DNA of 64,000 bases from the NCBI RefSeq assembly GCF_914767665.1, contig NC_059502.1:6200001-6264000 (forward strand), given 5' to 3'. This DNA is from Harmonia axyridis (taxonomy: Eukaryota > Arthropoda > Insecta > Coleoptera > Coccinellidae). Shown here one piece after another: positions 10,325 to 22,263 of this stretch. The first letter of the stretch is position 1. The number at the start of each line of letters is the position of its first letter. A program made the translations under genes and the position numbers. Under the pieces are notes generated by a model. The model saw nothing but the letters and a program-made list of their open reading frames with translations, was not told the origin of the DNA and made no database searches.

Positions 10325-10396
10325 TTAGGTGTGCCACTTTTCTTCCGCAGTTTTGCAATATATGACTGTAGCGGTAAGTGGTAGTCGAAATAAATA
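10325..10396 (+). mobile_element. Solo 5' end of mariner family 1
   Basis: Starts TTAGGTGTGCCACTTTTCTT (terminal repeat) and continues TAGCGGTAAGTGGTAGTCGA, the leader found next to the right terminal repeats of the minus-strand copies ending at 2259 and 15698. Everything after about 10396 is unrelated, so this is a truncated end. Confidence 0.7.
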
Positions 10397-10839
10397 GATT
10401 GTAGAAGAATATATTAACCTAAGGATTTCTGAACATAACGCCATCAAAATAATGGTCGATTTGTGTCAGCATCTAAGTATATATAAAACCGCTTGCACAT
10501 ATACGTCAAACTTTAAACGTAAAATCACAGCCCAAACGGGACCATCTAGAGCAAAAATGACAAGAATAAGACCCCCCTCAAAATCGTCTGGAGATCCCGG
10601 GAAAAATCCCAAACCTTCGATTCTCCCCGCGGTTTTCGAGTATACGGGGTGTTTCGGATCATTTTGACATTTCAAGTCCCATATTTCTGTGGTATCTGTG
10701 GACAATTTGGCTGTCAGTGTCATGTTAATAATAAATATTCCATTTCGATATATGAAGTTCTTGAAAAAGTTTGCAGTTTCCAAAATTGTTATTCAATATT
10801 TAAATAAATGCCGACAGATAAAATGCAAAGTCTTCGGCG
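10397..10839. other. Interval with no recognised feature
   Basis: A modest GC-rich stretch at 10540-10660 without a convincing gene. An open frame on the minus strand (10466-10783) has no recognisable motif. Confidence 0.3.
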
Positions 10840-11660
10840 AATCGAAAATTCGATAGATATTTGTCAAAATTTAGAAATGAACATTTATATCATCGAATGC
10901 ATTTTCCTCAATTCAGGTTTGTTTTAAGTGTTTGTATCATTCAATTGGATATGAATGTTACTTCATTTCAGGAATTTTTCGTTTATTTTCCACAAACTAT
11001 AAAACTACATTCCCTTTCGTGAGAATTTGAATTTATTGCGACAGAAGATGGAACTACCAAAGAGAACAGAAGCTTCATTCATCAATTCAGTCTTGGATTG
11101 GAGTAAAAGTTATGCTACTATGAAACAGTATTAAACAGATAGAAAAACTCCTTATAGATAATTCACAATTGGCTTTATTACTGGAAAAAAAGAGCCAAGT
11201 TAGTCAGATAACAGTCGAAAGTTTCCATGTGTTTTTTGAATATCTAAAATATACACTTTTACGACAGAGGAGTGCAAAAATATAAGTGACTACTCCGTTT
11301 TTGAAGAATTTGAGTGCAGTGCTGTTGAATTTATAATGAATAAGTCAAATCTTACATACTAATAATTTCAACTATATATACCCTGTTATATTATTTTTCG
11401 CTCAACTGAAACATGTATTAATAAACCTTGGAAATTAGAGACTCTCAAACTTATAACCTGATTTCTCAAAAAGGTTTCACCAAGATAAGATATTATAGGT
11501 AATTGCTTATGAGGTAACATAGGTCATGGGTATTTGAAAGGCAAGTCTATTCATTATGTCTCTTTTTAGTTCGTTTCTTATAGCTATACTGAATATTTCT
11601 AAAAATAACATTCACTTTAGATGTGAATTAATTAAATTTAGACTTATGCATCATATCATA
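10840..11660. repeat. Diverged direct repeat, unit 1
   Basis: Blocks of this region recur in the same order at 12915-13520. Examples are CTCAACTGAAA(C/A)ATGTATT, AACCTTGGAAAT and ATAGCTATACTGAATATT near 11400-11600, matching 12918-13060. A block near 11620-11655 (AATTAAATTTAGACTTATGC) matches 13485-13505. The two are separated by the copia remnant. AT-rich and non-coding. Confidence 0.5.
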
Positions 11661-12094
11661 TATGACTATGAAATTGAGAAAGACATATTCTTCTAAATTC
11701 CATTATAAGTCTTTTGAATAGTACTTTGAAGATATTGATTTCAATAACGTATGGAATATATCAGTTGAAATACTAGTCAAAATGTTATGACAGAAATAAA
11801 TTTTGAAGGATCATTCAGTATATGAAGAATTTTAACATGGCAGTCACTTTCGAAATTGGTATCAATTTTCCAGCAATTCAATGAAGGTATAAAATACTTT
11901 AAAAAGCAACTATTTATTGAAAATTTCCATTTCATGAATGATCAAATTTGTATAAAAATGTAAATACCTACCTATTTGTTCACTAAAGTTTCCAATCTTT
12001 TAATCGTTATAGGAATAGGTGCTATATGGCCATTTCAAAAATGCTATTCTACTGATTTATTCATTGCTTTTCATTTTGGTAAAAATTAAATTAT
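11661..12094. other. Interval with no recognised feature
   Basis: Strongly AT-rich, with no gene or repeat edge that I can support. Confidence 0.3.
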
Positions 12095-12790
12095 TCATTG
12101 ATTCAGATCCAAAGTTAACACTTGAAAAAATGTTGTATTGTATTGTTGTATTGGCCGATACAATTTTAGTACCGATTTCAAATACTCAGTTCCTTTTGAC
12201 TGAAGTATTGAACAATGATCTTTGTATCTTGAAATGAGTTTTGCACTTTTCCAGTGGTCAACAATGAGATAATTATTAAATTGACTCAAGAAATTAACAG
12301 AGTATGCTATATCAGGACTAGTTAATACTGCTAAAGATGTTAATAAACCTATTAATTTCTTATATGGTTCATCATTACAACTCTTTTTTGTTGGATCAAA
12401 ATTCAATTTAGTTTTCACATGTTCACAATCAGACATGTTGAATTATTGCAATACATATTTGAAGAATATAATCGATAGCTTTACTACCTTTTCCATAATT
12501 TCTAGTAATATTCATCCCTAATCATTTTTTAGCTTCCCCTAATTTCTTTTTCATAAAATTTTCTATCAGAAAATTCATTCAGAATTAACATTAGTTAAAA
12601 CAAAAAAGTCATCCACGTACAATGCAACAATAGTAAGCCAGTTTTTTTTTGATTTATGTAAATACTATGATCAATTGTTGATCTTTTGAAACTTATATCT
12701 ATCAAAATTTTATTTACTATATAGGACATAAATTGCCCTGTTTAATTCACTTCTGAGTAAAACCCAGAGCCACAAGTCTCGTTCTATAAC
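12095..12790 (-). pseudogene. Ty1/copia retrotransposon RT remnant
   Basis: The piece 12095-12436 reads PYKKLIGLLTSLAVLTSPDI and SVNFLSQF, the well-known stretch just after the copia reverse transcriptase. Upstream on the same strand, near 12630, is IVALYVDDFFVLTN with the YVDD active-site motif. The two are joined by sequence with stops and frameshifts. No LTRs are visible at either side. An old fragment without coding capacity. Confidence 0.75.
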
Positions 12791-12914
12791 ATAGCATCAA
12801 TACAATCTTCAGATACTAAAAAACTCCTTAGTTCGTCAGGAATTTCCAATAGGTCCTTCAAATTGTTGCAATTATATTGTATTTCTTCACAAAATATGGA
12901 ATAGAAGAATAATT

Positions 12915-13520
12915 TGCTGCTCAACTGAAAAATGTATTGATAAACCTTGGAAATGAGGGACTTCTTATAACCTGATTTCTCAGATATGGGTATCCGAAAG
13001 GTAGATCTATTATTCATTCTGCCTCTTTTCAGTTTGTTTATTACAGCTATACTGAATATTCCTAAAACAAAAATCTCACTGTAGGTCTTTTCATAGATCT
13101 TATCGAACGATTATGTAAATTCAATATTTGTCAAAACTGAAAATAAACATTGAATGCAATTTCTTTATTTCAGGTAGAATTTCTATTAATGAGTCAATTG
13201 AATAAATGTAACTTCATTTTAGGGCTCACAAGTAAATATCCAATGGAATGATAGCCCTTAAAATATATCTATTATTCATTTTGAATTGACTTACAAGAAT
13301 ATCAATATTTTCATCGGCAAGACATAAAACGACAAATTTTCTTTCAAAGTTGAAATTCAGAGAAAAATATGCTAATAATTGTCTATTGTAACTATTAAAT
13401 AAACAAAAAAAAGGACCATAAAAAGGATTACAACTTAACTAACAAATATAAACTTTTTTTGTCAATTTTTCCCACCCAATCATCAATTAAATTAGGACTT
13501 ATGCATCATACATGTCTCTA
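12915..13520. repeat. Diverged direct repeat, unit 2
   Basis: Partner of 10840-11660, with several conserved blocks in the same order and loss of others. Possibly two copies of one decayed element, or a segmental duplication. Confidence 0.45.
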
Positions 13521-13865
13521 TAAAGAAGAAATGTGCTAATTTAAAATCTTAATGTTGGGATTATATTATTATTCAATATTCTCTAAAAATTTTTTACAAA
13601 CCTATAAGCATGAATAACTTTCTTGAAAGACTGACGCTCACATTTTGATTATTCATTTCTCCCAAATTCTTCAAAGAAAGAAATTGCCATTTCTGGAAAA
13701 ATGAGATCTGAGAATTTGGTTGATATCGGTTATTTTTTATTCATTATTAAAGAATACAATATACGATTTATATTTGAACAAAATTTTAAGACATGCGTTT
13801 GACTGACAATTATGATCATAGAGAAATCTTTGTTTATGGTTATGACTGCGTTCGGCAAATCCACA
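13521..13865. other. Interval with no recognised feature
   Basis: AT-rich, with no supported gene or repeat. Confidence 0.3.
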
Positions 13866-14060
13866 CTAGGGATGGGCAAAGGTCAGAAAACTATCGATAT
13901 CTATATATTGTAACGATATTTTCTGACACTATCGAAATGTATCGAAATATGTAAGAGTAAAATATCGATATATATCGCTGTGATATTTTGGTGTGAGAAA
14001 ATTCTGTTGATTTGAATAAAGTTTTTCTATCATAGAGGATAATAATAAGATTCAGATGAC
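13866..14060. mobile_element. Probable hAT-type terminal fragment with TATCGATA words
   Basis: Begins CTAGGGATGGGCAAAGGTC, a typical insect hAT terminus, followed by clustered ATCGATAT/TATCGATA words (13893-13980), a common subterminal arrangement. No matching inverted terminus is seen downstream. No coding. Confidence 0.4.
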
Positions 14061-14337
14061 AAGATTCAGTGGAAAACGACATATTTAGTAGTTTGCTTCC
14101 ATTTTTATGGAGTATTTTGTCCTCCTGAACATTTATAGGGACATTGATGTTGACGAGGACGCTGTGATTACAAGGTTTTCAAAGGGTTCAAAGTTTTAAA
14201 GACCAAATTAGATTTTGTGATGTAGTTGCCAATTGTCTTCTTTTTTTCATATTAAACAATCTAATTTTTTTTAAATTTCTTCCCGAATGGTTAAAACCCT
14301 GATTAGTAAATAATGCTATTATAATACAACAAATACA

Positions 14338-15698
14338 TAAGGGTACAACTTTTTTTTGCGAAATTCGAGGCTTTATTGGAAAAAACTGGTTATACATTTA
14401 TAATTCAAAGTATTGCCCATCGCTGGTCATTACTTTCTCCCATCTTTCGGACAGCGTACGAATTGAAAAAACTGGTCATCTTTTGAAGCGATCCACGAAT
14501 CGATTCAAGTTTTTACTTCTTCATAAGATCGGAAGTGTTGGTCAGCCAGGCCGTGTGCTATTAATTGAAACAAGTGATATTCCGTGGGAGCAACATTTGG
14601 AGAATACGTCGGGTAGGGTTGTGGGGTAGGAATTCCCATTTTAACGTTTCCAAGTATATCTTGACTACTTTCGCAACATGGGGTCGAACATTGTCATGCA
14701 GTAAAATCAATTCATCTTCTCTCTCGTTGTATTGCGACGGTTTGATTTTCAATGCTCGGTACAAACGCATTAATTGCGTTTGTTGTGATTCTTTCAGTCA
14801 TAATACACTACGCCGAGCTGGTAATATAATAATAATAATAATGGTCCCACCAAATACTGAGCATGACCTTAGAACCGTGAATATTCGGTTTGGCCGTCGA
14901 TGTGGAAGCATTGTCAGGATATCCTCATGATTTTATGCGCTTGGAATTATCGTAATGAATCCATTTTTCGTCTCCAGTCCCAATCCGATGCAGAAACCCC
15001 TTCCGTCTTTGTCTTCCAAGCAGCTGTTCACAAGTAAATAAACGTCGTTCAAACACCTCGCGGCTTCAACTCGTACCGCACCCAATTTCCTTGTTTCTGA
15101 GTTATTCCTATGACTTTCAGGCGTTTTGAAATGGCTTTTAGTGTCACTCCTATTGATCCTACAATTATTGTTGCGTTTGACATGAGTCTTGATCAATTAT
15201 TGCCTCCAATTCTGCATCTTCAAAAAACTTCTCTTTTCCACCGCGATGCTGGTCATAGACATCAAAATCACCATTCTTGAAGCGTTGAAACCACTCATCT
15301 ATTTCTTAATTTATTTAATCAAACGGAACAAGCCATTTTACAGATGTACCAGAAAATAACTAAACCTAGACATAAACAATATCGTTGGTACGTTCTTCCA
15401 CCAATATCGTTCTCACTATAGGTATTTGAAAGCATTCGATGAACCTCAGCCGCGGATTTTTTCATATTTTAGTAGAAAATTGAAACCTCCCGCAAATGAC
15501 GAGAATTTGGCTCGTAAGCTAACATGGTTAATCGTGAATAACTTTAAGATGCAGACACAAATCGACTAACATGTCAATGGCGTTATGTTCACAAATACCT
15601 AAACTTATTGTATGACATCTACGATATATTTATTTTTACTACCACTTACCGTTACAGCCATCTATTGCAAAACGGCGGACGCAAAGTTGTACGCCTTA
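14338..15698 (-). mobile_element. mariner DD34D element, family 1, copy 2
   Basis: Termini TAAGGGTACAACTTTTTTTT (14338) and GGCGGACGCAAAGTTGTACG with flanking bases (ending 15698) are inverted repeats. Longer than copy 1 because of extra sequence: about 90 bp without family 1 homology at roughly 15296-15388 (between the blocks CGTTGAAACCACTC and GGTACGTTCTTCC) and a short (ATA)n-containing block near 14823-14870. Confidence 0.85.
14470..15560 (-). pseudogene. Decayed mariner transposase (family 1, copy 2)
   Basis: Readable pieces are 14561-14770 (LILLHDNVRPHVAKVVKIYL, containing the second catalytic Asp, then LETLKWEFLPH) and 14933-15196 (ETRKLGAVRVEAARCLNDVY and the GLETKNGF form of the GDEKW motif). 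The HTH part near 15400-15530 is interrupted by the extra block. Several frameshifts. Non-functional. Confidence 0.8.
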
Positions 15699-16097
15699 TA
15701 TAAATATTCATATGAATATCTAAATATAAATATTTTTGAGAGGTAAGGCTTGATATCGGTATAATCTGGGATTTGGTCCCATAGAAATACTCGAACCCCA
15801 TAACGGCGAACCCCCTCAAAATTTAAGGCTAGGACCGCCCTTGATTTGTCGTCATGGAAAGTTATTTGCATCAAATATTTTCATGTGAGCAAGGGCGAAA
15901 TGGTATGTTCTAGGAAAGAAGTCATATACAATTCTACCCTAGAATCAGCATAGGATACCGAGTGAATCGTCTAAAATCAGCTAACGATACAAGGTTTCCG
16001 AAAAATATCTTTTATTTTCTAGAGGTATACCCAGTGAAGGATCTACTGGCATAGTGACGGGGTCCAAGGGGCGGAGCCCCTTCGGCGAGCAGAGCGA
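15699..16097. other. Spacer between two opposed mariner copies
   Basis: About 400 bp. Its right end holds a GC-rich hairpin, AAGGGGCGGAGCCCCTT (16066-16082: 7-bp stem, 3-nt loop), immediately before the truncated edge of mariner copy 3. No gene. Confidence 0.4.
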
Positions 16098-17200
16098 GTC
16101 TTAAAGTTATTCTCGATTAAACATGTCAGCTTACGAGTAAAATTCTCGTCCTTTGCGGGAGGTTTTAATTTTCCTCTTTAATATGAAGAAATTTGCGGCT
16201 GAGGCTCATCGAATGCTGTCGAATACCTTTGGCGAGGCCTCTATTAGTGGAAGAACATGCCGAGAGTGGTTTCAACGCTTCGAGAACGTAATTATAACGT
16301 CGAAGACCAGGTGGAAAAGAGAGAAGGTTTTCGAAGATGCAGAATTGAAGACATTACTTGATCAAAACTCATGTCAAACGCAACAAGAATTGACAGGATC
16401 ATCGGTAGAGACGCAACATGTCTTTTCAAAACGCCTGAAAGTCATGGAAATAACACATAAACAAGTAAATTCGGTGCAGTACGAGTTTAAGCCGAGTAAT
16501 GTTGAACGGCGTTTGTTTGCTTGTGAACAGCTGCTTGCAAGGCAAATACGGAAGAGATTTCTGCAACGCATTGTGGCTGGAGACGAAAAATGGGTTCATT
16601 ACGATAATCGCAAGCGCAGAAAATCATAGGGATATCTCGGCCATGCTTCCACGTCGAAGGCCAAACCGAATTATCACAGTTCCAAGGTCATGCTCAGTAT
16701 ATGGTGGGACCAGCTCGTCGTAGTGTATTATGAATTGTTGAAACCGAATGAAACAATCACTGGTGATCGTTATCGGATGCAATTAATGCGTTTGAACCGA
16801 GCATTGAAAAACAAACGGCCGCAATACAACGAGAGATATGTTAATTAAAGTGATTTAACTGCATGACAATGCTCGACCTCATGTTGCGGAAGTGGTCAAG
16901 AGATACTTGAAAACGTTGAAATGGAAAGTCCTACACCACCTGCCGTATTCTCCAGACCTTGATTCCTCGGACTATCACTTGTTTTTATCTATGACACACG
17001 TCCTGGCTGACCAGCACTTTCGGTCTTATGAAGAAGTGAAAAATTGATGACCAGTTTTTTCTATTCATACGCTGTTCGAAAGATGGGAGAAAGTAAGGGC
17101 CAACGATGGACAATACTGCGAATCATGAATGAATAACCAGTTTTTCACAATGAAGCCTCGAATCTCGGGGAAAAATGGCGGAAGCAAAGTTGTACGCCTA
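16098..17200 (+). mobile_element. mariner DD34D element, family 1, copy 3
   Basis: The 3' end carries the terminal repeat GCGGAAGCAAAGTTGTACGC, finishing TA at 17200. The 5' end is truncated at about 16098 inside the leader: its first bases match the leader of copy 2, but the terminal repeat and first hundred or so bases are missing. Opposite orientation to copy 2, 400 bp away. Confidence 0.85.
16153..17046 (+). pseudogene. Decayed mariner transposase (family 1, copy 3)
   Basis: The N-terminal 158 residues are open (16153-16629): a helix-turn-helix region (MREVLIFLFNMKKFAAEAHR, SGRTCREWFQRF), the KREKVFEDAELKTLLDQNSC linker and FLQRIVAGDEKWVHYDN with the first catalytic region. After the stop, further pieces read LKPNETITGDRY-like at 16740 and DLDSSDYHLF-like at 16960 in shifted frames. 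This is the best preserved N-terminus of the family in the window. Confidence 0.85.
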
Positions 17201-17970
17201 TGTAACAAAAATTCAGAACGCCATATAGATTGTGAATAACTATTGAAAAGTTAATAATAAAATAAAGAGCGTAATGAAAAAATTAATCAATTCACATGAG
17301 TGACAACAAGTATTTCATAATCTATCGAACGAAATTCCAGTAACTCAAACAGTTGCACTGTATAACGCTCCTCTCTATCGCATCAAAAACCAGCAAGAAT
17401 CTCTCATAAAAATCAGAAATTTCCATAATTTCCTCATTCCCCAAGTTCTCCAAGCTAGCAGTTTCGATATTTGAATGGCTGTCTGTGATTTATTCCATTC
17501 AATTATGAATGATAAATCACTACAGTGGCAGACAGAGGCAGCATAAATCTAGAATGTGATACTCTTTTGCCCTACTTCAAACTTCGAAATGACGGTGTGT
17601 TCTGGCAGTCGACGAACGTCAAAGGGAGAGAGACGGAGATTTTTTTTTTATATAGCGGCGCAAAATTTCATTATTCAATTCTGTTCTAAGAGATGGAGTG
17701 ACACTAGCAATAAGGCTTTTTCTGTCTGATTGAAGGATGATTTAAATGGAAAATTCGATTTTGCTTGTCGGTTCGTGTACGATCAAATATTGGAATGACT
17801 TAATGAATTTAGATTCCTTTGAAACAGGGTTAAAGTTTATACCTACAACGCTTCAATGTGTTCTTCATCTTGGAGAATTCATTATCTATGTGTCTTCAGA
17901 AAATGTATTGAAAAGTTGAATGTGTGAGTACTTGTATTGCTCATGAACGTTCAAAAGTTCTTCAATTAAC
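17201..17970. other. Interval with no recognised feature
   Basis: AT-rich, no gene. A T-rich run lies at 17641-17651. Nothing else supported. Confidence 0.3.
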
Positions 17971-19150
17971 AGGCCAATTGAAAAGTCCCCGGTCTACTAG
18001 TAAACACATTTTTTTGGCAAAATTTTATTTTATTATTCAACATAGTTGCCTTCGAGGGCGATACAGCGATTATAGCGATCTTCCAACTTCTCGATACCAT
18101 TTTTGTAGTACGATTTGTCATTCGCTTCAAAATAGGCCTCAGTTTCGGCGATTACTTCTTCATTGGCGCTGAATTTCTTTCCAGCGAGCCAGATCTGGCG
18201 AATACGGTGTATGCAGAAGCAATTTTGCCATTTTTTTCATTGGTTTGTGACACGGCGCATTATCTTGATGAAACAGCATCTTTTTTTCTTCAAAAGGAGC
18301 CGTTTTCCAATGATTTCATCCTTTAAACGATCCAATAAAGTTATATAATAATCGCTGTTGATGGTTTGGCCCTTTTGGAGGTAATCAATAAATATTATAC
18401 CTTGCGCATCCCAGAATACTGATGCCATAACCTTGCCAGCTGACTGTTGTGTTTCTCCTCGCATTGGATTCGGTTCATCGTGTGCAGTCCACTCAGCTGA
18501 CTGTCGATTGGACTCCGGAGTGAAATTATGGAGCCTTGTTTCATACATTGTCACATATTGACGTTCAGATTTATTGCACTTAAACAGCTTCAAACACTGC
18601 TCAGAATCATTAACACGTTGTCGCTTTTGATTGATTGTGAGCTCTCGCGGCACCCATTTTGCATAAAGCTTTCTCATGTACAAATATTTGTGAATGATAT
18701 GACGTACACATTCAGCTCGATCAACTTCTATTCACGGTCATTCAAAATTATGTTGTGAACTTTTTTTATTTTTTCGTCGGTGACAGCCTCTTTCGGGCGT
18801 CCACTGCGTTTGCCATCTTCGGAGCTTGTTTCACCACGTTTAAACTTAGCATACCGATCAATGATGGTTGATTTTCCTGATGCAGACCCCGGAAACTCTT
18901 CATCAAGTCAAGATTCTGCTTCAACTGTATTTCCCTTCAAAAAGCAATATTTTATCAGCACACGAAATTTTTTTTTACATCTTTTTTCAAATAACAAAAG
19001 TAGCTATACTCACAACGCAATATTTCAAAAACTAATGGAGAAAAATTTTGACACTTATATCTTTTGAAGGTTTGTACTAACTAAAAATCATATGGATTTA
19101 ATACTAGCACCACCATCTGTGCATCAGGCCGGGGACTTTTCAATTGGCCT
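17971..19150 (-). mobile_element. mariner element, family 2, full length
   Basis: Terminal repeats AGGCCAATTGAAAAGTCCCC (17971) and the inverse GGGGACTTTTCAATTGGCCT (ending 19150) are near perfect. The right flank has TA; the left is TTAACA. Length about 1.18 kb. Only one copy is in the window. The terminal repeats are much better matched than those of family 1, so the insertion is younger. Confidence 0.9.
18237..18950 (-). pseudogene. Decayed mariner transposase (family 2)
   Basis: The N-terminal region near 18740-18920 reads SGKSTIIDRYAKFKRGETSS and GRPKEAVTDEKIKKVHN. The central open piece (18237-18683, 148 residues) reads MYMRKLYAKWVPRELTINQK, then YVTMYETRLHNFTPES (the YVTMDETW catalytic block with Asp replaced by Tyr), SAEWTAHDEP and KVMASVFWDAQGIIFIDYLQ. 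The rest follows in another frame. Loss of the first catalytic acid and the frameshifts mean it is inactive. Confidence 0.85.
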
Positions 19151-20079
19151 AATACTCGAAAACTGCTCGAGATAGGAACAAGGATGTAATACATAAATAA
19201 TCAAGAGACCATGAAAATCGAAAAAAGTGATAATATACATATGAATTATTGAAGTTGTAAGTACTCTTTCATATAAGCGGTAACGCTGCAGAGCTGGAAA
19301 TATTTCAAATCGTTAGAGCAGTAGTTCCTACCCAAGAAACTAAATTCTTAATAAAATCGTAGGTGTCTTCCGTTCTCCGTATCGAATCCTGTATACTTCT
19401 CAATGAGATGAAAGCATCTTTTTCATTGAAGCAATCGCATAATAATAAACCCTCGCTGTGCCTTTTCCCAGTTTTCCTCTTATTCAAAACAAACCACCCA
19501 TTTCCATCTAATCACCCAATAACATAAAACGCCATTTTATCAAAATCACCCCGATTAAACCCAAACCTACTCCAAACGATCCGATCTGATCCGAAAACGT
19601 GAACGTTTCTACTCCAAGATCGGCAAACCGAACACACCTCTGAGTATTTGTGCAAACGGCAACACAGATATTCGACATCGTTTCCGCTGCTCTCTACGGG
19701 CCAGACTACATAGAACACGATTCATCATCTCCGACTTGTCCGCAAATGAGGCTTTCCAGTCGGCTGAAAAATATTCAGAATCATCAGAAACTCGCTTTTT
19801 GCTGCCGCCGAGTCGTTAGCGCAGAGAATGGAAAGTCGACGGGCTTTTTGCCGGCTTCACTTCGTTCACGCACGCATTTGCGGGATTAAAAAGTACTTAG
19901 TTCCCGCTTGTAGGTAATCGATATGAACTTAACATGAACTTTATTCATCATAATAATGAAATTAATACAAATACGATAATACAGAATAAAACACAGATAC
20001 GAATGTGAAGAAATAGTACTTCATTCATTCTAATATCACCCCATTGATGGCGCTGTTTGTAATAACTATCTTAGACAAA
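19151..20079. other. Non-coding interval with a GC-rich patch
   Basis: A GC-rich block lies at about 19640-19890, otherwise AT-rich. Overlapping frames are without motifs. No gene supported. Confidence 0.3.
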
Positions 20080-20312
20080 GTTGGGCGAGACGTTCTCGAG
20101 CCAAATTAAATAGTTGCGCGCTACCCCAGGGATTACGGTGTTTCGTCCCAAGATCGCTGATGAATCCAGCGATCTCTACCCAAGACATCCTCTCACATCA
20201 ACGTGGAGAGGTGACTCTGCTACAACGCGCCGACCCCTATAAATCAGCTGTGGCCAGAGTAAAGTGTGGCGCGATACCCATACCGCCACCTCTCGAGCAG
20301 ATAGAGTCATTA
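20080..20312 (-). repeat. Hammerhead-bearing repeat, longest copy
   Basis: Minus-strand order: CTGCTCGAGAGGTGGCGG, GGGTATCGCGCC (a cleavage-site-like GGTATC-GCGC at 20271-20278 on plus), a middle segment shared with the other copies, GATCGCTGG with a damaged CTGATGA half, GGGACGAAACACC (20137-20149), then GGGGTAGCGCGC (20115-20126), which repeats the cleavage-like segment minus two bases, and the common end GGCTCGAGAACGTCTCGCC. The two GCGC segments are about 150 nt apart, as if one and a bit tandem monomers were inserted. Confidence 0.65.
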
Positions 20313-20622
20313 CAAAAGTATATTAACTAACAAAGAAACTGCAACAACCGGAAGAAGCTGTTTAAATTTTGATTTTTTTTCGGTAAAGCATGGATAGTAT
20401 AGCAAGGAGTAAATGATTGAAATTTTGAAAAAAAAACGAAGGGTTTACAATTTTTTTCTAATGAGTTTGTTAATAATGTGTTTGCCCACCGCGATTATCT
20501 TGAGTTTGAGAAATGATGAACCTTTATTGCTGAAAAGCCAACTTGTGGATTCTGCCGGATTTGTATGTTTTATCGCTTCGAAACAAACTAAGGAAACTTG
20601 CATAATGAAATCGAAGAGAACG
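20313..20622. other. Interval with no recognised feature
   Basis: AT-rich, with no supported gene. Confidence 0.3.
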
Positions 20623-21085
20623 TAATACGCTCTATTAGTGTGACGTCACACAACTCCATTTTTGGTTCTCCTGTCAGTGTTCGGAATCCAAACAAATAAA
20701 TTGTCATTCAAATTATAACGGTGTCGTTGAAGGAATTGGCTTATTTTCATGAATAAGAGTATTTGAGGAACGATTTCAGTATTAATTGATAAACAGAAGG
20801 AACGAGGTTGATACCAGTAAGTTTGAATCCTGTATCATTCCCCAGATTTTGTAAAAAGCCGTGTTTTTAAGTTGAATATCAAGTTCGAACTTACTGGCAT
20901 TGATCTCGTTCCTTCTGTCTATCAATTAATAGTAAAATCGTTCCTTAAATAATCTTATTTATCGGAATAAGCCAATTTCTTCAACGAAAACGTACTAATT
21001 TGAATGACAATTTGTTTGTTTGGATTCCGAACACTGACAGGAGAACTAAAATGGCGTTGTGTGACGTCATCACTAATATAGCGTA
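20623..21085. repeat. Palindromic foldback MITE B, copy 1
   Basis: An almost complete inverted repeat: arms of about 200 bp around a short unpaired centre near 20835-20870. Ends are TACGCTCTATTAGTG and CACTAATATAGCGTA, each followed inward by the palindrome TGACGTCA. A second copy lies at 39782-40240 with its centre in reverse orientation. No coding. The target duplication is unclear. Confidence 0.8.
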
Positions 21086-22263
21086 TAGTCTTATCGAAAC
21101 TCTTATTATTTTAGAGTCTACAGCATTACATCATCCGACTGTTTCAATTAATCCCCCCCCATTTTTCTATGAAAACATTGAAAAACCCCCCTCGACATTT
21201 CTAAACCACATCGTCACCATTTGAACACCCATTCTTCCTTATCAATCATTCGATGAAAACATCCAGGACACCGCCTTCGGGCCCGTAACATTCCCCCAGG
21301 ACATACCTGCAGGATTATCCTCAGACATCTCAATACCGCCGGAATCGATTCCTCCTGCGATGAAAGAAGCGTCGGCCTAGGCCCGGAGTTTGCCGCAATA
21401 ACACCGATTTACTTTTTCTCCGGCCGTAAACCGCAGATAGGGAAAAACTCGAGATCTAATTCCATTTCTTTGGTTTTCGCAATTCCGGCCTTGTCCACGA
21501 CCATTCCCTGGTGTGAAATGCTAGGTGACGCGCGCTTACGGTACGTGAAAACATGTCAAGCACCATGGGGAGGAATTCCGAGACGGGTGAGCACGTCGAT
21601 GCGCGAGCCGATGGAATTTTAGGGGTATCATTTGTGGTGTGGGTGAATTCTTGGCGGTGAAGTGGATAGGGGATTGGAGATATGTGGAATGGAAGGGGAA
21701 ATGTATGAGGGTGTCCCAAATTTGATGCTCACTGAAAGGATATCGATATCTATAAGACTATAAGAAAAACCTTCAAGGACACCTAATTATCCTATTCTCA
21801 AAAAATATATCAGATTTTTAATATCTTATAAATCGAATAATTTGACAACTTTGTGTCTAATCCTTCACAATAATATATCTGTATGATATATTTAGTTTAT
21901 TTTTGTCTTGGAATATATTCCAATTCTAAAAATGACAAATTTAATAATCAGCCAAAAAAATTCAAAATGACTAAAACTGTACAAATTGAGTAAACGGTTA
22001 ACAAATTGAACAACTAAATTAACATAAAGACAGACGTACGTTTCGGAATTTTTGTATATATATTATAATTTGATGTAATCATTTATTAATTAGAGAGTCA
22101 GTATCAACCAATTGATAAATTTCAACAATCATACATAAACTATATAAAATGTACGCAGTTAAGTTCTGAACTCGCACAAGAAAAATCATCTGTCAAATGC
22201 ATCCAGCTGGTGCTTGAATGTTGCCCTATAGGGAATTCCACCTATAGAAGATCCTTGTTGGTC
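21086..22263. other. Non-coding interval with a GC-rich patch at about 21240-21640
   Basis: The patch contains CpG-rich sequence between AT-rich flanks. No supported frame. The rest is AT-rich and featureless. Confidence 0.35.

Noticed and set aside
20110..20170. Complete hammerhead ribozyme in the 20.1-kb copy
   Set aside because: GACGAAAC and stem III parts are there, but the CTGATGA strand is damaged, so this copy alone is not a full core.
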